Made by a program: the position numbers and the translations under genes
In this document: positions 1 through 8,560 of the stretch, piece by piece
Layout of the letters: every line of letters begins with the position of its first letter
Numbering within the stretch: the first letter of the stretch is position 1
The notes under the pieces: generated by a model
Databases searched by the model: none
What the model was told of the DNA's origin: nothing
Seen by the model: the letters and a program-made list of their open reading frames with translations, nothing else
Assembly (NCBI GenBank): GCA_913056335.1
Contig: CAJXLX010000004.1
Location: 1-60,960, forward strand
DNA from: an uncultured Rhodothermaceae bacterium
GTDB taxonomy: Bacteria; Bacteroidota; Rhodothermia; Rhodothermales; Salinibacteraceae
Reading direction: 5' to 3'
Length of the DNA stretch: 60,960 bases

Positions 1-484
1 CTTCGGGTCCGTACGGACGCAGCGGCTCGCCGTGTAGGTGAAACCAGTCGGCATAGGGCGAGTCGATGCCATTCTCCAGCACATGATGGAACGGCCAGAA
101 GCCCCGACTGGCGTGGTTGAACACCCCGTCGAGCACCACGCGCATGTCACGTCGATGGGCCGCGTCGAGCAGATCCTGCAGCGCTTCGTTGCCACCCAGC
201 AGCGGATCGACCGTGTAGTAGTCGTACGTATGATACCGGTGGTTCGCCGCAGAGGCAAAAATCGGATTCAGGTAGAGCGCTGTAATGCCCAGGTCCTGCA
301 GATAGTCAAGGTGCTGAATGATGCCATACAGATCGCCCCCCTGAAAGCCTTGCTCTTCTGGCGGAGTCCCCCAGGGCTTCAGTGTTACGGTGGCATGCGC
401 ATCCACCTGCCCGCTCCGCGCAAAGCGGTCGGGAAAGATCTGATAGAACACCGCATGTTGAACCCATTCGGGCGGGGTGGACAT
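1..484 (-). CDS. GH13 alpha-amylase family glycosidase (N-terminal part, runs off the window)
   Basis: The minus strand is open from the ATG at 484 to the window edge (161 codons), so the C-terminus is missing. The protein begins [20 protein letters not shown], the usual opening of cyclomaltodextrinase/neopullulanase-type enzymes. GH13 conserved region I (D-G-V-F-N-H) is at about residues 119-124, and an HTYDYY stretch typical of the first barrel strands is at about 85-90. The family hydrolyses or transfers alpha-1,4 glucans. Without the catalytic Asp/Glu/Asp regions the specificity cannot be told. There is no signal peptide, so a cytoplasmic enzyme is likely. No clear Shine-Dalgarno precedes the start, as for most genes here. 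Confidence 0.88.
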   Translation of the reverse strand, partial: MSTPPEWVQHAVFYQIFPDRFARSGQVDAHATVTLKPWGTPPEEQGFQGGDLYGIIQHLDYLQDLGITALYLNPIFASAANHRYHTYDYYTVDPLLGGNEALQDLLDAAHRRDMRVVLDGVFNHASRGFWPFHHVLENGIDSPYADWFHLHGEPLRPYGPE

Positions 485-544
485 GAACGATTGGGATATG
501 GCAGATTAAAGAATGCAATGCGCCAACGGAATCAAGATTCCTGC

Positions 545-1570
545 TCAGTATACAGGCGGATTTGCGCTGGGATCAGCGGTGGGAGGCGACGTAAGCACCG
601 TGCGGTCCAGGTTTGGCAACGCCGCTGCAAGATCGGAACGCCGATCGGACAGCCGATCGGGAAGCTGCAGCGCGTGCCCCAGTGTGTCGAAGGGTTCATC
701 GACCATAAAGCCGGGCCCATCGGTTGCAATTTCGAAGAGTGTACCGCCCGTGCGTACCGGGTCCTGAAAGTAGATGGATTGAAAGTAGGTGCGGTCACGG
801 ACTTCGCTCACTTGGATGCCCTCGCGCATGAGGGCCTCGCGCCAGGCGCGCTGTGCCGAGGCATTGGGCACGCGAAATGCAATGTGGTGCACGACCCCAG
901 GTCCGCGGGTTCCTGTTTGGCCGGGCGGCACCCGATCCGACAGGTCGATGAAGCGCCCAGCACAGGCCCGCGGAGCTTGCAAAAGACGACGCCCTGGCGC
1001 CTTCATGCGGCGCAGTCCGTACTCGTTGTGAGTGAGCGACCATCCCAAGACATCAGCAAAGAACGCGGTGGCCGCCTCCAGATCAGGCACCGGAAGCGTC
1101 ACGCTGTGCAGCCCCTGCAGAGCCGTTGTAGATTCGAAGGGGGCCGCTGGCGTCCACGGTGTAGTCGTGCCGTCCGATGACGCAACAAGTGCGCAGGACA
1201 TGAGGTCGTGCGCCTGAAACCGAATCATGGGCGTGCCAAACCGATGCGTGAGCACTGGCGTGTAGCCCATTTCACTCAGACGGGTACGCCAGAATGAGAA
1301 GGCATCGGGCATGATGGAGAACACGACCGGTGCCGGAACGCCCGGGCCTGCCTGTCCGGGCAACGCCCGTGGCTGGGCAAAAACGGTGAGCAGCGTACCC
1401 GGCGTACCGCGGGCGTCTCCAAAGTACAGGTGGTGCATCGATGGGTCGTCAAAGTTGACCGTTACTTTGACCAAGCGCAGCCCCAGGATTCCTGAATAGA
1501 AGTCGATAGCTGCCTGAGCTGTGCCAGTAATGGCGGTGATATGGTGAAGGCCAGCAAGTGGTGCAGGCAT
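545..1570 (-). CDS. VOC-family ring-cleaving dioxygenase-like protein (two glyoxalase-fold domains)
   Basis: The protein has about 341 residues from the ATG at 1570. An upstream start at 1600 would add ten residues without family resemblance. It carries two vicinal-oxygen-chelate modules. The first opens GLHHITAITG near residue 7. The second contains VVHHIAFRV around residue 225 and LFEIATDGPGF around 275, supplying the His/Glu metal ligands of this fold. Length and organisation match the MhqO/MhqA group of putative hydroquinone or catechol ring-cleavage enzymes. Substrate is not deducible. The C-terminal roughly 35 residues are low complexity and Pro/Asp-rich. It lies on the same strand as the amylase gene, with a 60-bp gap. 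Confidence 0.8.
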   Translation of the reverse strand: MPAPLAGLHHITAITGTAQAAIDFYSGILGLRLVKVTVNFDDPSMHHLYFGDARGTPGTLLTVFAQPRALPGQAGPGVPAPVVFSIMPDAFSFWRTRLSEMGYTPVLTHRFGTPMIRFQAHDLMSCALVASSDGTTTPWTPAAPFESTTALQGLHSVTLPVPDLEAATAFFADVLGWSLTHNEYGLRRMKAPGRRLLQAPRACAGRFIDLSDRVPPGQTGTRGPGVVHHIAFRVPNASAQRAWREALMREGIQVSEVRDRTYFQSIYFQDPVRTGGTLFEIATDGPGFMVDEPFDTLGHALQLPDRLSDRRSDLAAALPNLDRTVLTSPPTADPSANPPVY

Positions 1571-1669
1571 AGGCAACAGGCAGAGCGAACGATTGGGCAA
1601 GCAGAAAAGGAACTCCAGGCTACGCGTTCATCAGCGACGCCGCGCAGACGGTATCGGTACAGGACGTTG

Positions 1670-2074
1670 CTATACAGGAGAAGATGGCATTACTGCTAAT
1701 GTGCAACGGGCAACGCAGACGAGGCGGTCCTCCGCATCCCGAATTTTTACGTCCCACACGTGTGTGCTTGCACCTACGTGCAGCGGCTCGGCTACAGCGT
1801 ACACGGTTCCCTCAGAGACCGCTCGCACGTGGTTAGCATTGATTTCAATGCCGACGGCGGTTTTGTCTGCAGGAGCAGCCAGATAGCCCCCCACGCTGGC
1901 TACGCTCTCGGCCAGCACCACGCTTACCCCACCGTGCAACTGCCCAAACGGCTGATGGTGATCGGGCGTGACAGGCATGTGGGCCTCCACACGCGAGGCG
2001 GTGAGCACATCGAAGGAGATCTGGAGCAGTTCGGCAGCCCCGCCCATGGACGGTGGCAGCGGTTTTTCGGGCAT
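1670..2074 (-). CDS. PaaI-type hotdog-fold thioesterase
   Basis: This is about 134 residues, starting at the ATG at 2074 (MPEKPLPPSMGG). The longer reading from 2155 adds a Cys/Pro-rich leader unlike the family. The segment GQLHGGVSVVLAESVAS in the first third is the hotdog active-site helix of the PaaI/YbgC-like acyl-CoA thioesterases, with HGG followed by the catalytic Glu. The end (RDAEDRLVCVARCTLAVMP) is the usual final strand. It probably hydrolyses an aryl- or acyl-CoA in the cytoplasm. The neighbouring VOC dioxygenase on the same strand, 99 bp downstream, makes a role in aromatic or quinone turnover thinkable but unproven. Confidence 0.82.
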   Translation of the reverse strand: MPEKPLPPSMGGAAELLQISFDVLTASRVEAHMPVTPDHHQPFGQLHGGVSVVLAESVASVGGYLAAPADKTAVGIEINANHVRAVSEGTVYAVAEPLHVGASTHVWDVKIRDAEDRLVCVARCTLAVMPSSPV

Positions 2075-2185
2075 AAGGTAGAACGGCGTACAGGGGTGTG
2101 CGGGGCATAGAGTGCGATACGTAGGATAGGAGGTACAGATGCCATGTGCAAGCACGCCCCTACGCCAGGAATAGGCCCGGTGCTA

Positions 2186-2217
2186 CAAAGAAAGACCTCT
2201 CGGCATTACCCGAGAGG
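2186..2217 (-). terminator. Rho-independent terminator
   Basis: A perfect 8-bp stem (CCTCTCGG, six-base loop, CCGAGAGG; 2196-2217) reads, on the minus strand, into a T-rich stretch (TCTTTCTTTG). It lies about 175 nt past the stop of the secreted-protein gene at 2393. It would therefore end either that transcript or a separate small RNA in between. Confidence 0.75.
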
Positions 2218-2392
2218 CCGTACGTTTTGCTATGAAAAGTGGTGACGCCCCTGGCAGCAATGTTGGCTGAGGCGAGCAGTCCCGACAGTGGCTCGGCAGT
2301 CGTCAGGTGGCTTTTTGCAGAACATAACAGTCCTGCCAAGACGCCTCCGTGCATCTGCACGCATATGATGCAGTTCTCCCAACGGCCTTCCG
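2218..2392 (-). ncRNA. Candidate structured RNA between a gene stop and a terminator
   Basis: These 175 nt have no convincing ORF but can fold heavily on the minus strand. GGCGUCUUGGCAG (about 2334-2346) pairs with CUGCCAGGGGCGUC (about 2246-2259) as a long stem with one bulge and several G-U pairs. Further hairpins are AACGG/CCGUU just after the upstream stop codon and UGCAUC/GAUGCA. The rod-like closing stem, the length near 180-200 nt and the following terminator would fit a 6S-like RNA or a stable 3'UTR. I do not recognise a specific Rfam family. The cobalamin B12-box, purine and SAM riboswitch signatures are absent. Confidence 0.33.
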
Positions 2393-2920
2393 TTAACGAC
2401 TGTCGCCGCTACTGGCGGTTTGGCGGCTCTGATTGTTGACGGTCTGCACAATCATCCGCATGTCTTCGCGATTGCGCAACTGAAACGCTTCGTCGTTTAC
2501 ATCAACACGCACCTCATTCGCATTGGCGATGCGCGTAAAGATCGCTTCGGTATACGTCGTTTCGACAACTTCCATGAGTTCGTTATCAATGGTACGTGTG
2601 CGCGCCGACACCTCAAGCGGTTGGATCTGACGCCCATCCACGTTGAGGTAGACGTTGCTGACATCCGACATGCTGGTTTCTTCGCCCGTAAACCCGTACA
2701 AGACGATCATCCACCGCTCCGTGTCTGTCGTTGAATCGGACACGTAGCGCGGCATGTAGGCGCCATAGTTGCCCGCGTAGGTGTCAATCCAAAGGTCGTT
2801 CATCTCTTGACTGGACACACGGTACTCACCCGTGATGTCACTCACTTCTTCGGTGATCTGCGCCGAGCTAACCGGCGTCCATAGCAGTGCGATAGCGAGT
2901 AGGAATATCCAACGGTGCAT
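2393..2920 (-). CDS. Secreted protein of unknown function
   Basis: This is 175 residues with a signal peptide (MHRWIFLLAIALLWTPVSSA, cleavage after SSA). The mature part is acidic with several Tyr/Trp residues (WIDTYAGNYGAYMPRYV; ERWMIVLYGF) and no known catalytic motif. The pattern suggests a compact beta-rich periplasmic domain. It ends in a Ser/Gln/Asn-rich tail. No family could be named. It stands alone: the gene to the right is divergent, and the thioesterase to the left is separated by the structured stretch and terminator at 2186-2392. Confidence 0.72.
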   Translation of the reverse strand: MHRWIFLLAIALLWTPVSSAQITEEVSDITGEYRVSSQEMNDLWIDTYAGNYGAYMPRYVSDSTTDTERWMIVLYGFTGEETSMSDVSNVYLNVDGRQIQPLEVSARTRTIDNELMEVVETTYTEAIFTRIANANEVRVDVNDEAFQLRNREDMRMIVQTVNNQSRQTASSGDSR

Positions 2921-3222
2921 AGGACTGAGTGGCTATTGAGAGAAACGGGCGCGTGCAGAAGCTCCACTGTACAACTGAAAGCGCTTTTTAAAGCTTGTTT
3001 TTTGTAATAAGTACTAAAACGTGGTTTGATCCGAAACAAAACACTTTCTTTTGCTTCCGGCGCATCTTTCTGTGCGCCGTTGCGCTACACGAGTCGTAAT
3101 ACAACCTCGAATCGTGCGTTTCTTTGCACAATAGCGCCGAACCGTTACCGTCCCGACACAAACCGCTGGCTTGTAGAATCGCCGCGGCGCGCCTTCTATT
3201 GGAATAAAACCACAACTCCTTC
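2921..3222. other. Divergent intergenic region, no gene seen
   Basis: This 302-bp stretch separates divergent genes and is AT-rich near 2985-3050 (runs of T and A), so promoters for both sides probably lie here. A 7-bp hairpin with arms CGGCGCA and TGCGCCG lies at about 3058-3081 without a following T-run. No ORF, RNA gene or repeat was recognised. Confidence 0.5.
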
Positions 3223-3567
3223 ATGCATTCTCAAACCAATGCCTTCATTATGACTATTGATGACCAAGCACGCCACGTTCTCGAACCACGGGGGTTAGAT
3301 CGCGACCACCTACTCATTGGCGCCAAAGCGCTCGCACAGCAGATGATTGAGCAGAGTGCTTCCTCCGAGCACCCCCTACAGAGCATGGTGTATGATGTGT
3401 GGGGACTCTACAACGATGGCCTCCCTAAATGCCGCCTCACCACGACCGACGACGGTGAGTTGGTTTTTACGGCGCAGTTTCATACGGAAGACGACGATGT
3501 GCACGCGGTGCGGCGCCGTGCTGTATCTGTTGACGAGCTGGAGCGCCTCTGCAACCCTCGTGCGTAA
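3223..3567 (+). CDS. Small acidic protein of unknown function
   Basis: The protein has 114 residues from ATG 3223. An in-frame ATG at 3250 (MTIDDQARHVLEPRG) is an equally good start. It contains a VYDVWGLYNDGLPKCRL stretch, then acidic residues (FHTEDDDVHAVRRR). It has no signal peptide, membrane segment or recognised domain. It lies 75 bp upstream of lipB on the same strand and may be co-transcribed with it, but nothing in the sequence ties it to lipoylation. The acidic composition fits a salt-in halophile cytoplasm. Confidence 0.6.
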   Translation: MHSQTNAFIMTIDDQARHVLEPRGLDRDHLLIGAKALAQQMIEQSASSEHPLQSMVYDVWGLYNDGLPKCRLTTTDDGELVFTAQFHTEDDDVHAVRRRAVSVDELERLCNPRA

Positions 3568-3642
3568 CGCTTCTCGCCGAACTGCGTCCGCGTCCCTCGG
3601 TTCAAGACTGGTGCTGCCTTTTGCTCATCGCCCCACCCTACC

Positions 3643-4425
3643 GTGTCCACTGAGTCTGTCGTTGTATGCCAACTGGGCCAGGTGCCGTACGCCGCTACCT
3701 GGACCCTGCAACAGCACATTCAGGAGGCGCTCATCCAGGCCAAGCGCGCCTCGCCCCCGCGCACGCCGCCTCACGTACTGCTTCTGCTGGAGCACCCGCA
3801 CACCTACACGCTGGGCAAGAGCGGAGACGCCGATCACCTGCTCCTCTCCGACGCCGCCCTCGACGCCCTCGGCGCTACGTTCCACCACATCGACCGGGGC
3901 GGCGACATTACCTACCACGGGCCCGGCCAACTCGTGGGCTATCCGCTTTTTGACCTCGACCGCTTCTCAACCGATCTGGGCTGGTACCTACGTACGCTCG
4001 AAGCGGTCATCATCCGGACCTGCGCCGACTACGGGGTTGCAGGCACCCGCGTCGACGGGCGCACCGGCACGTGGGTCGGCCCCAATGCCCACGGCCCCGA
4101 GCGCAAAATCTGCGCGATGGGCGTCCGATGCAGCCGGTGGGTCACCATGCACGGCTTTGCCTTCAACATTACGGCAAACCTCGACTACTTCGATCACATC
4201 GTGCCGTGCGGCATCCGCGATCGCGGCGTCACCTCGCTACAAGCCGAGTGCAATGCCGCTGTGTCCGTAGAAGACACCACGCCTGCTGTGCTCGATCATA
4301 TTGCCACCGCCTTCGAGGCCGACCTTACGCATCTACAGGACGCCGAGGCATGGGCGTACCTGCGCGACTGGCTGCCAGAGACGGCACACGCCCCGCTCGA
4401 TACCATGGCTCCGGCATCTGTGTAG
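3643..4425 (+). CDS. lipB: Lipoyl(octanoyl) transferase LipB
   Basis: The protein has 260 residues from a GTG start at 3643. LipB moves octanoyl groups from acyl carrier protein to the lipoyl domains of 2-oxoacid dehydrogenases and GcvH; LipA then inserts sulfur. The family signature [12 protein letters not shown] is at residues 85-96. The catalytic Lys is at K155 (ERKICAMG) and the acyl-accepting Cys at C189 (DHIVPCGI). Length is slightly above the usual 210-240 because of a longer C-terminal tail. No lipA is visible in the window. A mobile repeat begins 29 bp after the stop, and its internal hairpin could act as the 3' end of the transcript. Confidence 0.95.
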   Translation: MSTESVVVCQLGQVPYAATWTLQQHIQEALIQAKRASPPRTPPHVLLLLEHPHTYTLGKSGDADHLLLSDAALDALGATFHHIDRGGDITYHGPGQLVGYPLFDLDRFSTDLGWYLRTLEAVIIRTCADYGVAGTRVDGRTGTWVGPNAHGPERKICAMGVRCSRWVTMHGFAFNITANLDYFDHIVPCGIRDRGVTSLQAECNAAVSVEDTTPAVLDHIATAFEADLTHLQDAEAWAYLRDWLPETAHAPLDTMAPASV

Positions 4426-4454
4426 CCCACGGGGCACCTGCCCGAAGGAATATT

Positions 4455-4606
4455 GGTAGTGGATAGACGCTACATGATCGCTCTCCCAATAATAATCTTT
4501 CCTGGGGCGAACGGTCCCCCGTTCGTCTCCGGCAGAGACCTCCGCGCCGGGTGACGTTCCCAGTCTCCGGCTCATTCTTTCCATCACTTAGCATTTACCA
4601 GGTACC
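4455..4606 (+). mobile_element. MITE-like element, copy 1 (152 bp, intact, with 8-bp target duplication)
   Basis: This is a non-coding repeat with imperfect terminal inverted repeats. The left end starts GGTAGTGGATAGACGCTAC and the right end reads inward as GGTACCTGGTAAATGCTAAG. It is flanked by the direct repeat GGAATATT (4447-4454 and 4607-4614), an 8-bp target-site duplication. Inside are a conserved AATAATAATCTTTC stretch and the hairpin GGCGAACGG...CCGTTCG. The same family recurs at 11922, 20650, 29961 and 60845. The element has no coding capacity, so it must be moved in trans by an unidentified transposase. Confidence 0.88.
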
Positions 4607-4808
4607 GGAATATTTAGGGGAAGCACCGCACCCGGCAGTGGCTCCACCTACATGTCGCAGGCCCCGCCATGCCTGGTTGCCTCTTCAAGCTGGCACCTCA
4701 TAGGCGAAGGCAGCTGCCCTCACGCACATTTGGAATCGACGCGCATGGCTGCTACCTTACACGTTCTAATACTCTACCCTGCCTCCACGCACCCGCTCCC
4801 GCATCCCC

Positions 4809-5168
4809 ATGGCCGACTTCGACGCTGAAAACTTCACACTGCGCCTCCTTACCGAAACGCTCTTCTATGACACCGAATACGGCATCGTGGGTGTGCTCAG
4901 CCTGATCGACCCGTCCGAGCAGCGTGAGCACTACCTGGCCTCCTACTCGCCCGAAGACGATGCCTTTCTCATCGAAGAAGCGACCGCCTGGGAGTCTGCC
5001 GATGACTTTGACACCGACGAGGAGGATGTGCCGTACGCACTGGCCATTGATAGCACCGTGCACGACACGTACGACCTCCCGGAAGAAGCCGCCATTGAGC
5101 TGCTCACGCTGGCGGCCCAGCACGGCCTGCTGCCCAGCTTCACGCCCTACTACGAAGACATCTCGTAG
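4809..5168 (+). CDS. Acidic hypothetical protein
   Basis: The protein has 119 residues from ATG 4809 and is strikingly rich in Asp and Glu (for example ESADDFDTDEEDVPYAL), with few basic residues. It has no signal peptide or membrane segment. The C-terminus ends FTPYYEDIS. No family was recognised; the composition is what is expected of a soluble protein in a high-salt cytoplasm. It is convergent with the lipoprotein gene at 5192, only 23 bp separating the two stop codons, with no visible terminator between them. Confidence 0.65.
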   Translation: MADFDAENFTLRLLTETLFYDTEYGIVGVLSLIDPSEQREHYLASYSPEDDAFLIEEATAWESADDFDTDEEDVPYALAIDSTVHDTYDLPEEAAIELLTLAAQHGLLPSFTPYYEDIS

Positions 5169-5191
5169 CCGATTATTCGCCCCGCCACTGC

Positions 5192-6148
5192 CTACGGACG
5201 CTCGCTGATGCGCTCGACTTCGTCCCACAGGTTTTCGCTCCAGTAGGCCGACCACAGGTGCTCCACCAGGTCCATCGTGTACGAGGCCTCGTCGTTTTGC
5301 TCCTGAATGCGTAGCAGACGCCGATCGCTCCCCGTGTGGCGCCAGTAGGTCGCGCGCGTCACGTCGTGCTCGGCAATCATGGATGGCACCGGCTCTTCAT
5401 AGGTCACCGTAATGCGTTCAGCTGGGTACGTCCCCGCCGCTACCGTCACCGTGTCGGTGCGGATCAATGCGGCCTGGCTGCGCACGTAATTGCCATCGGC
5501 GGTCACACGGTAGAAGAGATGCTCGGTGCGGTCGTCAATGTTGAGGCCGCGGATGAGAAGCGGCATCTGTGCTGTCGTGTAGCTGCCAGCCTGGTAGCCA
5601 AACGAACCCGTGTCGTTGCCATAGTCGTCGCTGCGCATCCAGTAGTCTACGGCATCGTCGCTTGAAATTGCCAGCTCGCGGTACTGGTTCGAGCACCAAT
5701 CGAAGCTGGTAACGGACTGCTTCATCGGACGCAGGTCGCGCTGCCGCACGTTGGTCACGTAGCTACGCCGGTACTCATACGACCCGCTCTCGAACCGGTA
5801 GAAGTGGGCCGACTTAAAGGCCGAAACGCCGTCGGCTGGGTCCGTAGCTTTGGTCTGCGCCTCGGGGTTGTACCGGTGCTTTACGGTGAAGCTGCCCACC
5901 ACAAACGAATGCTCGTTGGCTTCGTCGTACGTCGTGTGGGTGCGCGTAGCCTCGTAGAAGGCAAACTCGGCCTCGCCCTGATTCCATCGGTCACTCGTCA
6001 GGTAGGCCTCGTCAAGCGCAATGGCAGCCCGGACCTGTTGCTGTTCGGCTTCTGATGCGCTCGTGGTTGCCGGATCGGGCGCTTCGGTGCATCCGGTGCT
6101 GAGCAGGCAGAGTCCAACGAGAAGCGGGACAACGGATGGGGAACGCAT
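5192..6148 (-). CDS. Lipoprotein of unknown function
   Basis: This is about 318 residues from ATG 6148 (MRSPSVVPLLVGLCLL). Two in-frame ATGs further upstream (6160, 6199) would only lengthen the leader. The signal peptide ends in a lipobox LSTGC, so the mature protein is lipid-anchored. The body is Tyr/Asp-rich with beta-like alternation (YRRSYVTNVRQRDL, TVTVAAGTYPAERITVTYE). The TVTVAAGTYPAERI phrase is common in outer-membrane lipoproteins that resemble LolA/LolB-type lipid-binding folds, but the overall family was not identified. It stands alone, convergent with the acidic protein. Confidence 0.75.
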   Translation of the reverse strand: MRSPSVVPLLVGLCLLSTGCTEAPDPATTSASEAEQQQVRAAIALDEAYLTSDRWNQGEAEFAFYEATRTHTTYDEANEHSFVVGSFTVKHRYNPEAQTKATDPADGVSAFKSAHFYRFESGSYEYRRSYVTNVRQRDLRPMKQSVTSFDWCSNQYRELAISSDDAVDYWMRSDDYGNDTGSFGYQAGSYTTAQMPLLIRGLNIDDRTEHLFYRVTADGNYVRSQAALIRTDTVTVAAGTYPAERITVTYEEPVPSMIAEHDVTRATYWRHTGSDRRLLRIQEQNDEASYTMDLVEHLWSAYWSENLWDEVERISERP

Positions 6149-6261
6149 GGCACAACGCATCTGACCGAAAAGCGGCGGGCTCTGTATCATCCTCTGCACT
6201 GATGCATACGGCGTGGGGTTTCAGCACGCAGCCCGAATTTGACAGGGCCCACAGCGCATCC

Positions 6262-6299
6262 CCAAAAATACGCCCCGCTGGCACAAAGCCAACGGGGCG
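6262..6299 (-). terminator. Rho-independent terminator for the DJ-1/PfpI gene
   Basis: A GC-rich stem (CGCCCCG and CGGGGCG, one mismatch, then TGGC/GCCA; 6271-6299) is followed on the minus strand by TATTTTTGG. It sits 28 bp after the stop of the gene at 6327. Confidence 0.85.
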
Positions 6300-6326
6300 C
6301 CACATATCAATCAGCTTACCTGTCTG

Positions 6327-7025
6327 TTAGGCGGCGGCAGGACTGCCTTTCAGCACCTGAATGAGGCCTTCGCCCACGCCGGTGGCCGAGGCAGGGTTCT
6401 GGCCGGTAACCAGGCGCCCATCGATGACGACCTGCGGCTCAAAGTCGTCGGCGGTCTGTACGTTGGCCCCGCGTTCTTCGAGCGTGCTTTGCAGCAAGAA
6501 GGGCACCACATCGTCAAGCTCCATGGCGCGCTCCTCGCTGTCGGTGAAGCACGCTACGCGCTTGCCGTCTACGAGGTACGAGCCGTCAGAGAGCGTCACG
6601 TTCACGAGTCCCGAGGGTCCGTGACAGACAGCGCCCACCGCGCCATTATTTTCGTAGATGGCTGTGGTAAGCGCGGCCAGGTCTTCGTTTTCGGGGAAGT
6701 CCCACACGGTGCCATGCCCGCCTGCGAAGTAGATGGCGTCGTAGTCGGACGCGCTGGCATTGGATGCCGCTTTCGTCTGCTGTAAGGCGTCTTTGACCGC
6801 GTCGTCTTTGAGGAAAGCCGCGTTGGCCGGATCCTCAAGATCGTGGCTCGACGGATCCATCGGTACGTCGCCGCCCTGCGGGCTGATGAAGTCGATGTCG
6901 AATCCGGCATCACGCAGCACGTGGTACGGGTGCGCGACCTCGGAAAGGAAGTATCCGGTCTTGTTGCCGGTGTCGCCCAGTTTGCTATGACTGGTGAGAA
7001 TGAAGGCAATACGGTTGGTCGCCAT
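6327..7025 (-). CDS. DJ-1/PfpI family protein (Hsp31/glyoxalase III-like)
   Basis: The protein has 232 residues. The nucleophile elbow A-V-C134-H135-G-P is clear, preceded by AGGHGTVWDF at 101-110. An acidic residue (E29) lies in the N-terminal helix FLSEVAHPY, matching the Glu-Cys-His arrangement of the Hsp31 branch. These proteins convert methylglyoxal to lactate or act as holding chaperones or deglycases, and the exact activity differs between members. It is cytoplasmic with no signal peptide. It is a single-gene unit with its own terminator and divides two unrelated minus-strand genes. Confidence 0.88.
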   Translation of the reverse strand: MATNRIAFILTSHSKLGDTGNKTGYFLSEVAHPYHVLRDAGFDIDFISPQGGDVPMDPSSHDLEDPANAAFLKDDAVKDALQQTKAASNASASDYDAIYFAGGHGTVWDFPENEDLAALTTAIYENNGAVGAVCHGPSGLVNVTLSDGSYLVDGKRVACFTDSEERAMELDDVVPFLLQSTLEERGANVQTADDFEPQVVIDGRLVTGQNPASATGVGEGLIQVLKGSPAAA

Positions 7026-7176
7026 AACAGAATCTGGCTTGGTTACGAAGGATACAATTCAGTCTTGTTTAATGCCCGGCCTATGCGTCCGTTGGAGCGC
7101 GTTCGACCTTGTTGCATCCATGCACGCGGGATGAAGGCCAGCAGTTGCCTCCCTTACGCCCTTCTGCGCCAACAGG

Positions 7177-8358
7177 CTACATGAGCGCCGTACGGAGCTG
7201 CGCGCAGGCCTGCTCCAACACCGGCAGCTCTTTCGCAAAACAGAAGCGCAGCTTCGTGCGTCCGTCGTTAGGATGTTGGTAGAACGAGCGCCCGGTTACG
7301 CTGGCTACATGCGCCTCCTGCACGAGCGTCTGGCAGGCGGCCTTGTCATCCTCGAAGCCGTCGTGGGTGGCTTGCAGCGGGGCAAAGTCGGCCAGCACGT
7401 AGTACGCGCCCTCGGGCCAGGGCACGTCGAACCCGATGGCTTCCAGCGTCTCGCACAGCATCTGGCGGCGGGCGGCGTAGTCGGACTGCATCTGCTGGAT
7501 GTAGTCATCGCCGAGGTCCTCCAGCGCGGCCAGCAACCCGTGCTGCAAGGGACGCGGCGCGCAGATGTAGAACAGATCGTTGAGCAGGCCCATCTTTTCG
7601 ATGAGATGCGGCGGCGCCACCGCGTAGCCCATGCGCCAGCCCGTCACGTTGTACGACTTTGAGAAGCCCGACAGCGTAATTGTTCGCTCGTAGGCGCCCG
7701 GCAGCGAGGCCAGCGACACATGCTCATGGTCGTCGTAGAGCATGTACTCGTAGATCTCATCGGTAATCGCCACCAGGTCATGCTGCTGCATGAGCGTGAG
7801 CAGCGTGTCCAGTTCGCCCCGCGACCACACCTTGCCGCTCGGATTCACCGGCGTGGTCACGATCACCGCCTTCGTGTTCTCGTTGATGGCCTGCTCCAGC
7901 ACATCCGCATCGAGCGCATCGCCCGGACCGCCCAACGGTACGTAGCGAATCGTAGCCCCGGTCAGCTCCAGAATGTTGCGGTGATAGCCGTAGAACGGCT
8001 CAAAGAGAATCACCTCATCACCCGCCTCCAGAAGCGCCATGGCCGCCGTGACGAACGCGCCGGTGGATCCCACGCTCACCATCACCTCGTCGATGTCGGT
8101 CGCAGGAAGGTCGTTGTACGTCTGCGCTTTCTCCAAAAGGGCCTGCCGCAGCGGCGCAATACCGGCATAGTGCGAGTAGATGGAGTGGTCGTCGGTCACG
8201 GCCTGCCGCGTGCGCTCCCGGATCGGCTCCGGCGTGGGCAGGTCGCAGATCCCCTGCCCCAGGTTGATGCCGTCCACCGCGTTGACCTGCTGCGTCACCG
8301 CGCGGATGTCGCTTTGCTTGAGGGCACGAGTGCGTTCGGCGAGCGAGATGTCTTGCAT
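7177..8358 (-). CDS. PLP-dependent class I/II aminotransferase
   Basis: The protein has 393 residues from ATG 8358 (MQDISLAERTRALKQSDIRA). The longer reading to 8460 is low-quality leader. Fold-type I motifs are present: the Schiff-base lysine K234 in SGFSKSYNVTGWRMGY, NPSG at 172-175, the pyridine-N contact D200, and the C-terminal substrate arginine in RTKLRFCFAKE. It resembles the aspartate/kynurenine/methionine aminotransferase group, but specificity is not fixed by sequence alone. It lies just left of integron relic A and is transcribed away from it. Confidence 0.9.
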   Translation of the reverse strand: MQDISLAERTRALKQSDIRAVTQQVNAVDGINLGQGICDLPTPEPIRERTRQAVTDDHSIYSHYAGIAPLRQALLEKAQTYNDLPATDIDEVMVSVGSTGAFVTAAMALLEAGDEVILFEPFYGYHRNILELTGATIRYVPLGGPGDALDADVLEQAINENTKAVIVTTPVNPSGKVWSRGELDTLLTLMQQHDLVAITDEIYEYMLYDDHEHVSLASLPGAYERTITLSGFSKSYNVTGWRMGYAVAPPHLIEKMGLLNDLFYICAPRPLQHGLLAALEDLGDDYIQQMQSDYAARRQMLCETLEAIGFDVPWPEGAYYVLADFAPLQATHDGFEDDKAACQTLVQEAHVASVTGRSFYQHPNDGRTKLRFCFAKELPVLEQACAQLRTALM

Positions 8359-8486
8359 AAGCTTATGGTAAGCGGTTCCAGGTGGATGCGATACGTTATC
8401 GGTTGTCCACAGGCCGCACCGACCTCCGGCGGAATCGTCTCCCGCAGACCCATGCGGCATGGGACATACGTGTACCGACGCCCGTT

Positions 8487-8560
8487 TTTAAAGATCAGTC
8501 CCCCGCGTAGACGGGGGGTATAGCGGGCCCGCAGCCGTTGGAGACCGGCTTCCGGCTTGC
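8487..8560 (-). pseudogene. Trace of an integron integrase 5' end (relic A)
   Basis: On the minus strand this segment resembles the start of the intI gene in relic B (45557-45942). The shared pieces are GCCTACATGCAA upstream of the start, CCAACGGCT at the first codons, and a weak match to about codon 14. After that the similarity stops. The start codon itself is altered. It lies where intI should be relative to the attI-like site at 8641-8769. The alignment is by eye and weak, so this is a tentative relic. Confidence 0.35.

Noticed and set aside
38-1180. Long plus-strand frame of 380 codons across the amylase and dioxygenase genes
   Set aside because: It is the mirror of two clear minus-strand genes; its translation is Arg/His/Gly-rich and without any domain.
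2160-2360. Small minus-strand ORF (66 codons) overlapping the terminator
   Set aside because: It runs through the terminator hairpin and the structured stretch and shows no protein-like features.
2218-2392. Cobalamin riboswitch
   Set aside because: GCCACTG occurs, but the conserved B12 box is missing and the element is downstream, not upstream, of a gene.
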